Assembly: GCA_030220185.1 (NCBI GenBank)
Contig: JASPKZ010003432.1
Location: 2,468,501 to 2,532,500 of the forward strand
Direction: 5' to 3'
DNA from: Diploptera punctata
Lineage: Eukaryota; Arthropoda; Insecta; Blattodea; Blaberidae
DNA length: 64,000 nt
Made by a program: the position numbers and the translations under genes
Notes under the pieces: model-generated
Told to the model about the DNA's origin: nothing
Databases searched by the model: none
The model's input: the letters and a program-made list of their open reading frames with translations, nothing else
In this document: piece by piece, positions 45,440-56,440 of the stretch
Numbering within the stretch: the stretch's first letter is position 1
How the letters are laid out: each line of letters begins with the position of its first letter

Positions 45440-45660
45440 AGTTGCGATAGTTAATTAGGTGATACCATTCTCCCATCGTTTCTTCGGTCTTCCAACTCGT
45501 CTATTCCCCATAAAATTTGTTATAAGCACTTTGTTTGGTGCTCTGTCTACTGAGATCCTTTGTGCAGTCCACTCCAGTTTCTTTAGTTTAATAAAAGTGA
45601 TACGGTCAGGTTCATTATATTTGTCATATAATTCTTTGTTGTATCATATTCGAATTAAAA
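45440..45660 (-). pseudogene. LINE C-terminal fragment
   Basis: Minus strand: 'KLKKLEWTAQRISVDRAPNK' and 'FMGNRRVGRPKKRWENG' near 45590-45465, the GRPxKRWxxx ending typical of these LINE proteins. Confidence 0.65.
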
Positions 45661-45799
45661 ATTACTTCTTAATTCATTTCAGGCGAAATTAGGTATACAG
45701 AATTCCTTTTAAGCTTCAGTCAGCGGTATGAAGTCCGGGACCCATTACGAAGAATATCAAATATCACACTGGATACCCATGAAGCACGTCTATAACTAA

Positions 45800-46060
45800 C
45801 TAATGCACTGGCACTATCAAACCTGGAGGTTCATGGCCACGCTAACATAAGCTCTCCATATATCCCTATTCTGAATTAATATTTTCCTAACATTCCCCAT
45901 GTAATTTACCTCCCTCAAATCATGGTTCATTATTTTCCCCTCCATTTAGCATACACCGACCTATTGACCGTTTTTCCTGTGGCTTACCTACAAGTTTCCA
46001 TACCGCTCTTTCATTACCCATTCGTGCCAGGTGTCCTGCCCATTGCAGTCTGACAGTGAA
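45800..46060 (-). pseudogene. LINE-A 3' end fragment
   Basis: Minus strand: 'LQWAGHLARMGNERAVWKLV' and 'GKPQEKRSIGR' in a 62-codon frame (46108-45920), then degraded coding and the 3' end 'cctccaggtttgatagtgcc' with a GTTA tail near 45800. Confidence 0.8.
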
Positions 46061-46099
46061 AATAAATAAACTAACAGTTTCTAATGAAATATCTGCATG

Positions 46100-46320
46100 A
46101 GTTTCCAATGGCGCAAATGATTAGACACTCGGGCTCGTCATCTGGATCATTAACTCGTTCACGTTTCGTTCGTGGTGAATGAATCCAGGCAGGATTTTTT
46201 TAGTTTAACACTGTCAAAGACTTCATTCCATCACTTACTCATATTCGTCTAATTTACTTCCTTTCATTACATTTCATATGTCCCTCTGTTGGTGCGGCAA
46301 GCCTGTTTAGCCGGAATAAT
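46100..46320 (+). mobile_element. SINE S5, diverged
   Basis: 'gtttccaatggcgcaaatga' (head), 'catttcatatgtccctctgt', 'tggtgcggcaagcc', as in 25383-25705 and 53195-53425. Confidence 0.6.
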
Positions 46321-46484
46321 TATTAATAACAGACCTTCAGTAATTTATTTATTAATAAGGAATTCATATCATGCCTTAACTAGGTACTACGCCGACACGA
46401 GGAGAAATTATTTATTGTTACTATTCATGATTACTATTATTGTTATTAAACATATTATAAAATATTTGTATTTGCAAAAGAATT

Positions 46485-46510
46485 ATTATTATTATTATTG
46501 TTATTATTAC

Positions 46511-46580
<70 letters not shown>
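46485..46580. repeat. (TTA)n microsatellite
   Basis: About 30 units with two interruptions near 46500. Confidence 0.95.
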
Positions 46581-46581
<1 letters not shown>

Positions 46582-46589
46582 GATCATCA

Positions 46590-47075
46590 TCAGTGCTTTG
46601 GAATAGAAATATTATACACAGAACGAAGGAAACTATATTTCAAGTTCTGTTACAAAGTATTTTATTATATGGGTCCGAAACCTGGACAGTAAGTAGAAAA
46701 CATGCCAATAAGCTGTTAGCAGTAGAAATTGATTTTTGGAGGCGATCGACAAGAATTTCAAGAAGGGATAAGGTCAGAAACAGCACAATAAGGGAAATCA
46801 TGCAAGTTGAAAAAAAAAAATATATTGGAAAAAATAGAAGAAAAACGTTTGAAATGGTGTGGACCACTCATAAGAATGGAAAAAGAGAGAATACCAAAGA
46901 AGATCCTTAATTGAAAAGCTAATGGTGGAAGTGGAAGAAGTAGACCTAGAGAACGTTGGATGGATGGAGTGAGGAGATGTACGAAAGCTAGAGATCTGAG
47001 GGAAGATGATGCTCTAGACAGGAACTTCTGGCGACAAATCACTTTGGGTTGAAGAAGAAACACTGTATTGTGGAA
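46590..47075 (+). pseudogene. LINE-D C-terminal fragment, best copy
   Basis: A 105-codon frame (46593-46910) reads 'VLLQSILLYGSETWTVSRKH', 'DFWRRSTRISRRDKVRNSTI' and 'REIMQVEKKKYIGKNRRKTF'. Past a frame change: 'RERWMDGVRR', 'REDDALDRNFWRQITL' near 46960-47045. The polymerase domain itself is missing. Begins at the (TTA)n tract. Confidence 0.8.
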
Positions 47076-47319
47076 TATTCCTAATTAAAAAAAACATTAT
47101 TAGGCTATCATATTACATTAAAAGTCCATGAAAAAATAAGAAAATTATCGAAAGACTTGTTAGTGAAATTACAGTGTTTGAAAGAATAATACGAACAAGC
47201 TTAGAACGTGAATAAGGAATTGATGCCATTAAAATTAGGTCCTTTAATTCCTGCCTACGTTTATAGGAAATTTGTAATGTGGGATTGAAATAAAAAAATG
47301 AAAATAATGTAATTAAAAC

Positions 47320-47455
47320 TAACTCAATAACATTATCGAACCAGGAAGTACATGGCCCCGTGGACATAAGGTCTGCAAATATCTCAACCAGAGCTTATAT
47401 TTTCTAGTCGTTCCCTGAATTCGCCTGCCTCAAATCTTGGTTAACATATGTTTTT
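47320..47455 (-). pseudogene. LINE-A 3' end fragment
   Basis: Degenerate: 'cttcctggttcgataatgtt' end and a GTTA tail near 47315, with the last 40 codons barely readable. Confidence 0.65.
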
Positions 47456-47524
47456 CCATTTCATGTATTTACAAAATAATGACAAATTTATAGAGTATAC
47501 GGTATACTACGTATATTTTTTATT

Positions 47525-47785
47525 TTTGTTTATCATCACCATCAACAGCATATTTTAGGCCTGTTGACCTGTTCCGACGTCAAAGTACATCAAATTGATA
47601 TATTTATATCTTTGATCGGCGTCCTCTTCAGCTCTAATCTGTAGGTTTGTAATGCAGAGGAGTTAGTAGTCGATGTTTTTTTCATTAATAAAAATTGCTT
47701 ATAATGGTTTTGGCATTGTGCTATTTTATCGTTAAAGTAGATATCTTCATTTTTATTTCTATCTGTTCTTGGAAATCCCACCACC
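47525..47785 (-). pseudogene. LINE-B-type 3' fragment
   Basis: Minus strand: 'GFPRTDRNKNEDIYFNDKIA', 'QCQNHYKQFL', then the 3' end 'gtcaacaggcctaaaatatg' and a GAT-type tail 'ctgttgatggtgatgataaa'. A 64-codon frame overlaps. Confidence 0.65.
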
Positions 47786-48359
47786 AGCTAGTGTATAATA
47801 ACAACTTAGAGTTTACATGATCTTGTTTTCTTTACGGTCCGGAACATTTAAGTAAGTGTCAGGAGAAATTATTATTTCGCTAGTTGAAGGTTGGGGGGGA
47901 TTTCGTCAGTTGGGAAGGTTCATTGAATAAGACTGCTACTGGTTTTGTTAGAATTGGCACTTACTATCAGCGAGTCCCAAACAGTCAAATTGGCATTACT
48001 TCATAACTGATTAATTTAAGGACTTATGTTTAATGACACTAAATGAACATAATGATATCCAGTAAGAAATAAATAAAAGAATACAAAATGCTAAGAAGTG
48101 TTATTTTTCATTAAATAAAGTTTTTGATTTCAAAATATCCGACACGTGAAACAAAAACGAGTTGCGGCTGTGTTATGGACACGCCATGTGTTTTACTTGA
48201 GTACGTTAACGGGTAAGCCTATTATTTTTTTGACCGTATTATATGCATGTCATAATCATTTTTTAATACTAAGAAGTCCTTCGGATTTCCTTGTTTTATA
48301 AGAGACGGCAGCATTTTCCTTTCGTCGGGTTTAGGAAAGAAATCAAGTAAACAAATAAT
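47786..48359. other. Unassigned region
   Basis: Nothing recognised. Confidence 0.3.
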
Positions 48360-48725
48360 TTCTGTTATAACTTTATTAATGACTGGACCGATTTTGATGA
48401 ACTTTTGTGTTTTTTTGAGTGGGTCCCTGGATGGTTTAGATTCACAATTGGAACCAGTAGGTGACGCTGCGATCGGGTAATAGGATTTTTTATGCCAGAT
48501 GTGTAGTCATCTGCGTTATCGACATATTCCGCGCGACAACAATGTGACGTCATAATGCACGCTTCTTGAGTCACAACAGATAGCAGTGAGGAGTTTTCTT
48601 GCGAAATTATTAATTACTGTAGTGAATTTTATGGTAAAAAAGTAACATATTTTTATCTCCGGCCATGACACGGGAATTGAACGTTCGGGCTAGACAACGT
48701 CTGCCGGTTTCGCTAGTAATAAATA
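48360..48725 (-). mobile_element. Retroelement 3' region, 'actagcgaaaccggcagacg' type
   Basis: The complement begins 'actagcgaaaccggcagacg' and 'ttgtctagcccgaacgttca', then near its end 'catcaaaatcggtccagtca'. It is the same general class as 43912-44440, in opposite orientation and a different subfamily. Confidence 0.6.
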
Positions 48726-48759
48726 AAACATAACATTTCAAAATATTAGAATATTAAAA

Positions 48760-48870
48760 TAACATCGTGGTCTTTCACGGAGTAAACCCGGGTTCGATTC
48801 TTGGTCAGAACAATTTTATGGTGAAAACGTTTTCTTTCAGTACTTTTAACTTGATCTTGACAAGTTATGT
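48760..48870 (+). mobile_element. tRNA-like SINE fragment
   Basis: 'catcgtggtctttcacggag' (A-box-like) and B-box 'cccgggttcgattcttgg' at 48765-48812, then an AT-rich body. Similar in layout to S8. Confidence 0.5.
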
Positions 48871-48934
48871 AGAAAATTTACTTTCCTGCAATTGGTTACA
48901 TTAAAAAAACTGACGCGACAATAAAAAAGTTGTT

Positions 48935-49100
48935 CTTCTTTTCATGGTTTAGGCCGAAAGGTCTGTTTCGGCCTCATTCCATCTCAATATTGGTTGTCCA
49001 GGATCGCGTCATCTTGGTTTATATAATAGAATTATTTTCGATATTCTCCTATCGTCCATTCTTTCCAAATGTTCCTTCCATATAAACTATGTATTCATCT
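48935..49100 (-). mobile_element. LINE-B-type 3' fragment
   Basis: Minus strand ends 'gaggccgaaacagacctttc' and 'ggcctaaaccatgaaaagaa' followed by a GAA-type tail; upstream 'gaaggaacatttggaaagaa' recalls the (x)WKEHVxRM block. Confidence 0.5.
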
Positions 49101-49808
49101 ATTTTTTTCATTTATTGCAATATATGATTAACTTATTTCTAATTTTGGGGGATAAAGGTAAAAAAAAAAAATCTACTCGACAATGGAAAATATTGAGTGT
49201 AAGAAGTACATAAGAACGGGACCATTAAACACTATATAATTGCCGTAAGATCTGACAGGGGAGCCCTTTGTCCCCTGCCCCCCTCTGAATCCGCACCTTA
49301 GAACAGCCATAAAATTTCAATACTTTTTTTCATTTCTAGTTTTATTTAGCAATATTCTTTTGATTATTCCGCAAAAATAATTAAATTGTTGTAACAGATT
49401 AATATTTATGTAAAAAAAAACAGATTTTGGAAAATAGAGATATCAGAAAGAGTAGTAAATTATACTATCAAGGTCAAACTGAATATTAATGGGAGCAACT
49501 ATATATTATATTGTGTAAAGAAGCGTACAGTAGTAGTTTGCGATAAAAATATTCATCATATTCCATACACGAAACTGGATAATTGTTGACCGGTTTCCGT
49601 TCTAATTTGGCAGGACCTAGAAAATGTTTATATGGACTTTAAATGTTACCGCTTTCCTGAGAGTGAACTTGTACATTTCTTGAGCTGTCATAATTGTTAC
49701 CATTCGAGATAGGTACGTATTGAATAATAACTATATATATATTTTTAAAATTCCCATTAGATCCATCATTTTTATTTTCAGTTCTCAGTATCTTACTGCC
49801 TCTAAGAA

Positions 49809-49811
<3 letters not shown>
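49101..49811. other. Unassigned region
   Basis: Nothing recognised. Confidence 0.3.

Positions 49812-49854
<43 letters not shown>
49812..49854. repeat. (TA)n microsatellite
   Basis: About 21 units ending at the palindrome. Confidence 0.95.
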
Positions 49855-49859
<5 letters not shown>

Positions 49860-49981
49860 GAAAGTTTTCTTGGGTTTTCCGCGTCTTGGATTCAAGTTCG
49901 GCCCCTGGCCACTGACTCCGACGTTGGCCAGGGGCCGAACTTGAATTCAAGACGCGGAAAACCCAAGAAAACTTTCTTATT
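49855..49981. repeat. Near-perfect palindrome P1
   Basis: Arms 49855-49911 and 49925-49981, 57 bp each, one mismatch by my pairing, 13-nt loop (49912-49924). The arms include 'ggttttccgcgtcttgga' and 'ttcggcccctggcca'. No coding and no hammerhead-like motif. Confidence 0.9.
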
Positions 49982-50013
49982 CATACTTATATCCGCGAAA
50001 ATCTGCAATATAA

Positions 50014-50032
50014 CATATATATATATATATCT
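50014..50032. repeat. (TA)n microsatellite
   Basis: About 9 units at the 3' end of the S2 SINE. Confidence 0.9.
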
Positions 50033-50035
50033 ATC

Positions 50036-50385
50036 CATCCATAGTAATTCTGCCCGAAGGCAGGTCCTTCACTGCAATCATAGCATTTTCATGCTATGCT
50101 TGCAGCTTTACTAGGGAATTGTGTAGGTGTGGTAGCTTCCCGTTGCTTTCCACACCGGTGAAGGATGATGATGATAATGATAATGGTAAGGATGATAATG
50201 ATAAGGATGATGGCCATATGATTTCGGGGACCGTTTGGGCCTTAAAGTTTTCCTGACATTTGTCTTACAGGTGAGGAAAAACCCCGATAAAAACCTCACC
50301 CAGAAAAACTGCCTCGACCGGGGATCGAACCCGGGCCCGCTGCGTGACAAGGCATCACGCTACCTCGAGACCACAGCGGTGCACA

Positions 50386-50387
<2 letters not shown>
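50036..50387 (-). mobile_element. SINE S2, full length, young
   Basis: Complement nearly identical to 43201-43525 over the whole length: head 50385-50315 with 'gcaccgctgtggtctcgagg' and B-box 'gggttcgatccccgg', body with an expanded GAT/GATAAT stretch (50166-50210), end 'cagaattactatggatggat'. Both ends meet (TA)n. Confidence 0.85.

Positions 50388-50431
<44 letters not shown>
50388..50431. repeat. (TA)n microsatellite
   Basis: About 21 units at the head side of the S2 SINE. Confidence 0.95.
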
Positions 50432-50434
<3 letters not shown>

Positions 50435-51219
50435 GCTGCACCTCTCTGGGGACGTCTGTCTAACCTTCGCTTCAAATGAGTCAAGATAATGTAACTTGCA
50501 TATATACTGTATGAATAATCCATGACTATTTGTGTACTCGTAATTGGAAAGTTAAAACCATTTATGTTTTCCATATCTGTAGAGATGATTTCTTTTTCTC
50601 TGACCTCTTGACACTGACGTTTTAAAAATATAAGAGTTAACTGCAGTTTAAATGTACTGTACATAATTTGACCTCCCAACGACCTACGTCTGGCTACGAT
50701 ACAGTGGATATTCTTTAGTCTTATTGTGTTTCCTGAAGCGATGCGATGGTAGGAAAACAAGTTTTCGCAAATGAGTAAGCTAGAACTTCTTGTTCCTCTA
50801 GCCTTCGAGGTACAGCATCCTAATAAGGACCACGCCGGCCGATCTCAACTCTCATTGGTCACAAACTTGTCTTAGCCTTCCTTGGTAGAACGGCCCACTT
50901 TCAAGCTTCGAGCAGACGTCGCCAACTTTGCATTACAAGTTGCATATCTTTTTTTTTCTTGTGTTAAGGAATAAAATATTAACCCTTTAAAGTTTAAAAC
51001 TCTTCTCTACCATTATGTCCCTCTAAAGAAAAATAACTTATCTACAAAATATAGCTAAGAGGTACTTAAAGCTGTAAGAAAATGTGTAGGCAGTACTTTT
51101 TATTTTACATTATTATTTTTGTTGAATAGTTTTCATTTTTTATCATTTATAATTTAGGGATATGCTGTCCACTTATCTAGATTTATCATCTAGTTTCTTG
51201 TAAAATTATGTTCAGGTCT
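50432..51219. other. Unassigned region
   Basis: Nothing recognised. Confidence 0.3.
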
Positions 51220-51560
51220 ATGTCATCTTACTTTGTTACTAATGATAATCATTTACTGTTAAATTCGCTTGTTGTCGATTCATCTTCGTATTTGTCTAAT
51301 TATTTTTTTGTTTTTTGTCGACTTATATTCGTTTGTTGTCTGATGACAAATCATCTTCCTTTATTTTATGTTGGCTCATCTTAGTTTTGTCGAATCATCT
51401 TCGTTTATTGTAGATTTTTCATATATGTCGAATCATCTTCTTTTATAGTATAGTGTCCAATTATCTTAGTTTGTTGACTAAGAATATTCATTTAACTAAA
51501 CACCGTTTAGTTTCATTTTTTGTTTGTTTTCTGAAGTCGAATTACCTTAATTTGTCATCG
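51220..51560 (+). repeat. Degenerate minisatellite
   Basis: Variants of 'gtcgaatcatcttcgtttat' recur at about 51276, 51318, 51343, 51372, 51398, 51428, 51456 and 51537, with irregular 25-45 bp spacing. No coding. Confidence 0.6.
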
Positions 51561-51982
51561 AAAAATTTTAATTTTTGATAAATATAAGAAAATTAGATTA
51601 TGTTTATTTATACTCACAAAAGTAAGTCGTTTCTTTCTTTTTAAAATTGTATTTCATTCAAATATTTCTCACCCTGGTAGTTTTAAAAGTCAGTGTCAAT
51701 AGGGAAATGAGAATTATACATAATTGAAACAAGAAAACGATGTGTCATTATTTACAGCATGTTTTAATATGAAACAGGAAATTAAGTTACAACTGAGATT
51801 CTTGAAAACTCTGAAAAAAAAATGCCAACCGTATAATAGAATCTGGTCCTTGTCGAATTCGAGTCTTGTAAATTACTATAGGCCTACTATGTACTCATCA
51901 CATTCGGTAAAATATAGTTTCTGAGCTTTTTTAAGAAAGTAAAAAATCATCAATGAAATACCACATTTCTGGTTGAGAGCGA
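51561..51982. other. Unassigned region
   Basis: Nothing recognised. Confidence 0.3.
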
Positions 51983-52270
51983 CCTGCCTGAAAGGCCCTT
52001 GGCTAATGGCCTTACATCGACATGTGTTAATAAGAGAGATGAACAATACAGGGGTGAAATGTTGGGTACCCAGTCGTTATAGCTGATTTACTTAATCTGG
52101 AGCCGCTACTTATTGTAACTTCCTCTCATTGCTGGCTGGGCAGCGGTTCCACACTGGCTGAAATCCCATGAAAAAGTGTCTTCTCCCATGAGGACTCAAA
52201 CGTGCGCAAATCCCACAGATCTGCATCAAAACATTGATACTTGAAATCGCTCGTTTACCGCTTGGGACAC
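51983..52270 (-). mobile_element. SINE S1, diverged
   Basis: Complement: 'cccaagcggtaaacgagcga' head, weak B-box 'cgtttgagtcctcatgg', body 'gccagtgtggaaccgctgcc', 'acaataagtagcggctccag' and 'ttaacacatgtcgatgtaag'. Confidence 0.7.
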
Positions 52271-52324
52271 GGCTAAGAAATAATAAAGATTTGTATTCAC
52301 GTAGACATTCACGGCCAGAGTTGC

Positions 52325-52534
52325 TATGGTGATCTTGAAGAAGATTTTCGGGCTGTAGGCCGTGGTCGTGAGGCTTGTAGTTCCCGACGTTTCGCCAGAG
52401 ACTGCGTCTGGCATCCTCAAGAGACTCAAGACAACCCTTGAGGATGCCAGACGCAGTCTCTGGCGAAACGACGGGGAACTACAAGCCTCACGACCACGGC
52501 CTACAGCCCGAAAATCTTCTTCAAGATCACCATA
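52325..52534. mobile_element. Palindromic element P2 with hammerhead-like motif
   Basis: Arms 52325-52421 and 52437-52534 pair almost perfectly over about 97 bp, with a 15-nt loop. Both arms carry the motif: plus 52438-52470 'ttgaggatgccagacgcagt' then 'ctctggcgaaacg' (TGAGGA, T, stem GCCAGA/TCTGGC, GAAA); the minus copy is in the left arm. No open frame. Confidence 0.8.
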
Positions 52535-53194
52535 ATAAAGATTTGTCTTTGCAAGATATATAACAAGTGGTATAATTGCAATATAAAGTATGATTTATAC
52601 TATAACATTATTATAGTAATTTAGAAAGGCCTTAGAGTGTTGTTTTGAAGATAAATGCCGCGTGAAGAAAAACGAAAGCGTTAGCAGTAATTTTTTAACG
52701 CTCCTGAATTACACGTTACATAACATTGATAATAACATATTATTTTATACAAGAATTTGCAACACCTGAGAAAGGTTTTGCACGATAACAACTGGATTTG
52801 TAGTTGGTTGACCTGTATCTTCCTCTCCTGTGATCTTATGGAATTCCCGGTGCAGTAACCTATAATTTAATTGTATAAGTTTTAAAATGGAATCCGGATT
52901 TAATATTCTCATTGTAGTCTACACAATGGAAGATATGTTCTCGTGAAATAACAAAGCGTTATCCTAACTACATTGAATACTCTCATACGTATATCAAGTT
53001 TAAATATTAATTGAAACATGTTCGAAGCATTATAATCCGCATAATGAAATGTGCTTCGAAGTGTCAAAATGAGAGTGAGGTAAAATATATTTAATAAGAA
53101 TAAAAATCAGTGACTTTTTTATTTACCGGTACATATTTTAATTGATATAAGATGATTTATATACATATTTTTATTTATTTTTAATACTTTTAAA
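52535..53194. other. Unassigned region
   Basis: Nothing recognised. Confidence 0.3.
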
Positions 53195-53415
53195 ATTGGT
53201 TTTCCTCGGGGGTTTCTCCCGTTTTCCCATGCCACAATTTCATTTCACCATTTCTCCATACTCACCTCACCCATTTCGTTTCATTTCGTTCATCTGCCCC
53301 CGTGATGGTGCACCAGGCGTGGTCGGCCGGCACCCTTGTCATTCACAGACCTCTATATAGGGGGCTCTCATCTCATCTAATCCCTCGACCCGACCTTGAG
53401 TTGGACACGAGTTGA
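53195..53415 (+). mobile_element. SINE S5, body without head
   Basis: 'catttcgttcatctgccccc', 'gtgatggtgcaccaggcgtg', 'ctcatctcatctaatccctc', 'gagttggacacgagttgagg': the S5 3' body as in 25383. It is followed by (TA)n. Confidence 0.75.
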
Positions 53416-53459
<44 letters not shown>

Positions 53460-53700
53460 TTAAAATTCATTATGAGATACTAAAATATATATACAGTCAA
53501 TATGCCCAATTCACCAATTAATGTTTTAAATGGTCAACACGTTTCGACAGCCAAGCTGTCATTCTCAAGGCCAGATATTGACTCAGTCAATATCTGGTAG
53601 AGTCAATATCTGGTCTTGAGAATGACAGCTTGGCTGTGGAAACGTGTTGACCATTCAAAACATTAATTGGTTGGACACGAGTTGAGGATATATATATATG

Positions 53701-53741
<41 letters not shown>

Positions 53742-53981
53742 TTATTTATTTAAAATTCATTATGAGATACTAAAATATATATACAGTCAATATGCCCAAT
53801 TCACCAATTAATGTTTTAAATGGTCAACACGTTTCGACAGCCAAGCTGTCATTCTCAAGGCCAGATATTGACTCAGTCAATATCTGGTAGAGTCAATATC
53901 TGGTCCTGAGAATGACAGCTTGGCTGTGGAAACGTGTTGACCATTCAAAACATTAATTGGTGAATTGGGCATATTGACTGT
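53401..53981. mobile_element. Palindromic element P3, tandemly duplicated
   Basis: A unit starting 'ttggacacgagttgaggata' occurs at 53401 and 53671 (270-bp period). Each has (TA)n, then a palindrome: arms 53514-53583/53601-53670 in copy 1 and 53783-53873/53891-53981 in copy 2. Both arms carry 'cttgagaatgacagcttggc' then 'tgtcgaaacgtg' (TGAGAA, T, stem GACAGC/GCTGTC, GAAA); the outer-arm copies read GGAAA. Copy 1 ends early at the duplication junction. Confidence 0.8.
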
Positions 53982-54521
53982 ATGTATGTATGTATGTATG
54001 TATGTATGTATGTATGTATGTATGTATGTATGTATGTATGTATGTATGTATGTATGTATGTATGTATGTATGTATGTATGTATGTATGTATGTATGTATG
54101 TATGTATGTATGTATGTATGTATGTATGTATGTATGTATGTATGTATGTATGTATGTATGTATGTATGTATGTATGTATGTATGTATGTATGTATTTATG
54201 TATGTATGTATGTATGTATGTATGTATGTATGTATGTATGTATGTATGTATGTATGTATGTATGTATGTATGTATGTATGTATGTATGTATGTATGTATG
54301 TATGTATGTATGTATGTATGTATGTATGTATGAGTATGTATGTATGTATGTATGTATGTATGTATGTATGTATGTATGTATGTATGTATGTATGTATGTA
54401 TGTATGTATGTATGTATGTATGTATGTATGTATGTATGTATGTATGTATGTATGTATGTATGTATGTATGTATGTATGTATGTATGTATGTATGTATGTA
54501 TGCATGTATGTAGTATGTATG

Positions 54522-54525
<4 letters not shown>
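53977..54525. repeat. Very long (TATG)n microsatellite
   Basis: About 135 tetranucleotide units with four visible interruptions (about 54194, 54332, 54503, 54510). It starts at the last bases of palindrome P3 ('gactgtatg'). All long frames here code only MYVC/YIHT peptides and are not genes. Confidence 0.98.

Positions 54526-54569
<44 letters not shown>
54526..54569. repeat. (TA)n microsatellite
   Basis: About 21 TA units continuing the preceding tract. Confidence 0.95.
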
Positions 54570-54573
<4 letters not shown>

Positions 54574-54642
54574 TTTTATCTCCAAGGAGATCACCTGTGT
54601 ATTAAAAATTATGAGATACCGTTGAAGTCACTAGGTAAAAAT

Positions 54643-54645
<3 letters not shown>

Positions 54646-54676
<31 letters not shown>
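54646..54676. repeat. (TA)n microsatellite
   Basis: About 15 units. Confidence 0.95.
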
Positions 54677-54677
<1 letters not shown>

Positions 54678-54714
54678 GGTACTTAAAATCTCAGAATATG
54701 ATATGGATGACTGT

Positions 54715-54888
54715 GATAGCCAGATGGTGTTCGGAGACCATTTGGGCCCTAACGTTTCCTAATATTTGTCTTATAGGTGAGGAAAATACCCGAAAAACAA
54801 ATCATAAACTTACCCCGACCGGGAATCGAACTCGAGCCTGCTGGGTATGAGCCAACGCGTTAGGAGTAGACCACAGTTGTGCACAAGA
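54715..54888 (-). mobile_element. SINE S2 head and proximal body
   Basis: Complement: 'caactgtggtctactcctaa', B-box 'cgagttcgattcccgg', then 'tttcctcacctataagacaa' and 'taggaaacgttagggcccaa'. Truncated after 'catctggctatca'. Confidence 0.75.
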
Positions 54889-55579
54889 GTAGTGCACAAA
54901 ACAAAATTCTCCAAATCTTTGTACGGCTCATATAAAGACTCCAAAATTTAGAGTCTAAGTTCAACTTTTGTTTTTTAAATTAATACTACTTTGAACTCAA
55001 ATGATACTTCAAAAAAATATTTGCCATGTTTATACTTCAGGACTAATTTGGATAAGAAAAAAAAACATATAATTCTTTAGGCAAATCTCATTTCGTGACT
55101 TTGTACTCTATGAAAAATAACATGCACGTAAAACGGTGTTGTGACTGCACGACCGATGCACGCAAACTATTATTTTTAGCGCATTTATCTGACATCAGCT
55201 GTTTGACCTATGCGTTTCGTGCATTCTTTATTATTTTTATTATTAATAATCTTGACAGAAATGCATAAGGTTTGCGGTTTTCCTGTGTATGCTTTGCATA
55301 GTTTGGCTTTTCCATCTTCTTTCTAACAAGAGATCATAAAGATGATAGCAGTCTTCAGTTTGCATGTGGGTAGAAACTAGGTCACCTAATTGTAGTTATC
55401 AAATCATCTCATTTATATCCATTTATATAGGATGTTAAAAAGTTCTGATATTATGAGAGCATGCTTATAAAAGAGAAACAATGGTTTAACAAACGTTGTT
55501 AGCAAATTCTGAAGGGATATTACTATTGTCCAAGTGAGATTATACCTTATAAAAAATGTTAATTTTTTTCACATCTTCT
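54889..55579. other. Unassigned region
   Basis: Nothing recognised. Confidence 0.3.
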
Positions 55580-56290
55580 GTGATTCTATCATCATCATCA
55601 TAGTACATTCACGAATTTAGGCCATTTGTTGACCTGTTTCGGCCTCAAGAGAAACACCATCCAAAAGTCTTTTGAGTGGACGTCCTGGTCTTCTTCTTCC
55701 TGCAGGTTGATATTTTAACATTTGTTTGGGTATTTTGTGATCTTCCGTTCGATGAACATGTTGCATCCATCTTGACTTATAATCAGAAATTTTGTTTTCT
55801 AAAGGTTCCATGTGTAATTCTTCTAAGATGTCTTCATTTTTTTTGTGATCTAGTAGCGTGTATCCTGCAGTCCTCCGAAGGTATTTCATTTCAGCAGATG
55901 TAAGTCTCTGTATATCCTTCTGTTTCAACGTCCATACTTCGCTACCATACAAAATAGTTGGAAGAGCCAATGTTTTATATACTTTTAATCTTGAATGCTT
56001 TTGGACTAACTGTGGCTTGAAGATAGAATTTATTAACCCTAAAATTCTTAAAAATTTAGATATTTTTGCATTTACATCCTTTTCTTCTTCATATGAGATA
56101 TTGCATCCTAGATATGTAAAATTACTCACCTGCTCCAAAATTTTATTGTCGAGTACAATTTTACTTCTGACAGGATCTACACTTTGAAATGCCACAATTT
56201 TTGTTTTTTTCTGTAGATATCTTCAATCCATATTCTTTTGTAATTTTGTTAAGTCATGTTGAGACTTGAAAGTAGTTTTGAAGTTCCTTA
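55580..56290 (-). pseudogene. LINE-B reverse transcriptase C-terminal part, best copy
   Basis: The minus-strand frame 56195-55617 (192 codons, uninterrupted) reads 'EQVSNFTYLGCNISYEEEKD', 'LYGSEVWTLKQKDIQRLTSA', 'EMKYLRRTAGYTLLDHKKNE' and 'QPAGRRRPGRPLKRLLDGVS', ending 'AETGQQMA'. A frameshift near 56205 joins the thumb region 'QHDLTKLQ'. The YADD box is absent (5'-truncated). 3' end: 'caggtcaacaaatggcctaa' and a GAT tail (55587-55600). This is the longest LINE frame in the window, so a recent insertion. Confidence 0.9.
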
Positions 56291-56440
56291 GGACGGGTTA
56301 CTGACCCGACGCTAAGTAGTCCAGTGGTAGGGCTGCTACCTTTTAGTCTCTGGACAGACATTAGGATACCACATTTACTCAGTACCCGATGGAACGGTTA
56401 TACCGCCGTGACTCGGTCCTCAGTGATTCTACTTATAATT
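56291..56440. other. Unassigned, GC-richer repeat-like patch
   Basis: 'gacgggttactgacccgacg' and 'gtccagtggtagggctgcta' suggest an A-box-like start, but no B-box follows. Probably an old SINE. Confidence 0.3.

Noticed and set aside
50036..50387. Frames of 65-154 codons across S2 and (TA)n
   Set aside because: Both strands give frames here because S2 happens to lack stops; the sequence is a SINE found several times.
53945..54605. Long open frames (up to 207 codons) on both strands
   Set aside because: They translate (TATG)n and (TA)n into MYVC, YIHT or YI repeats; low-complexity artefacts, not genes.
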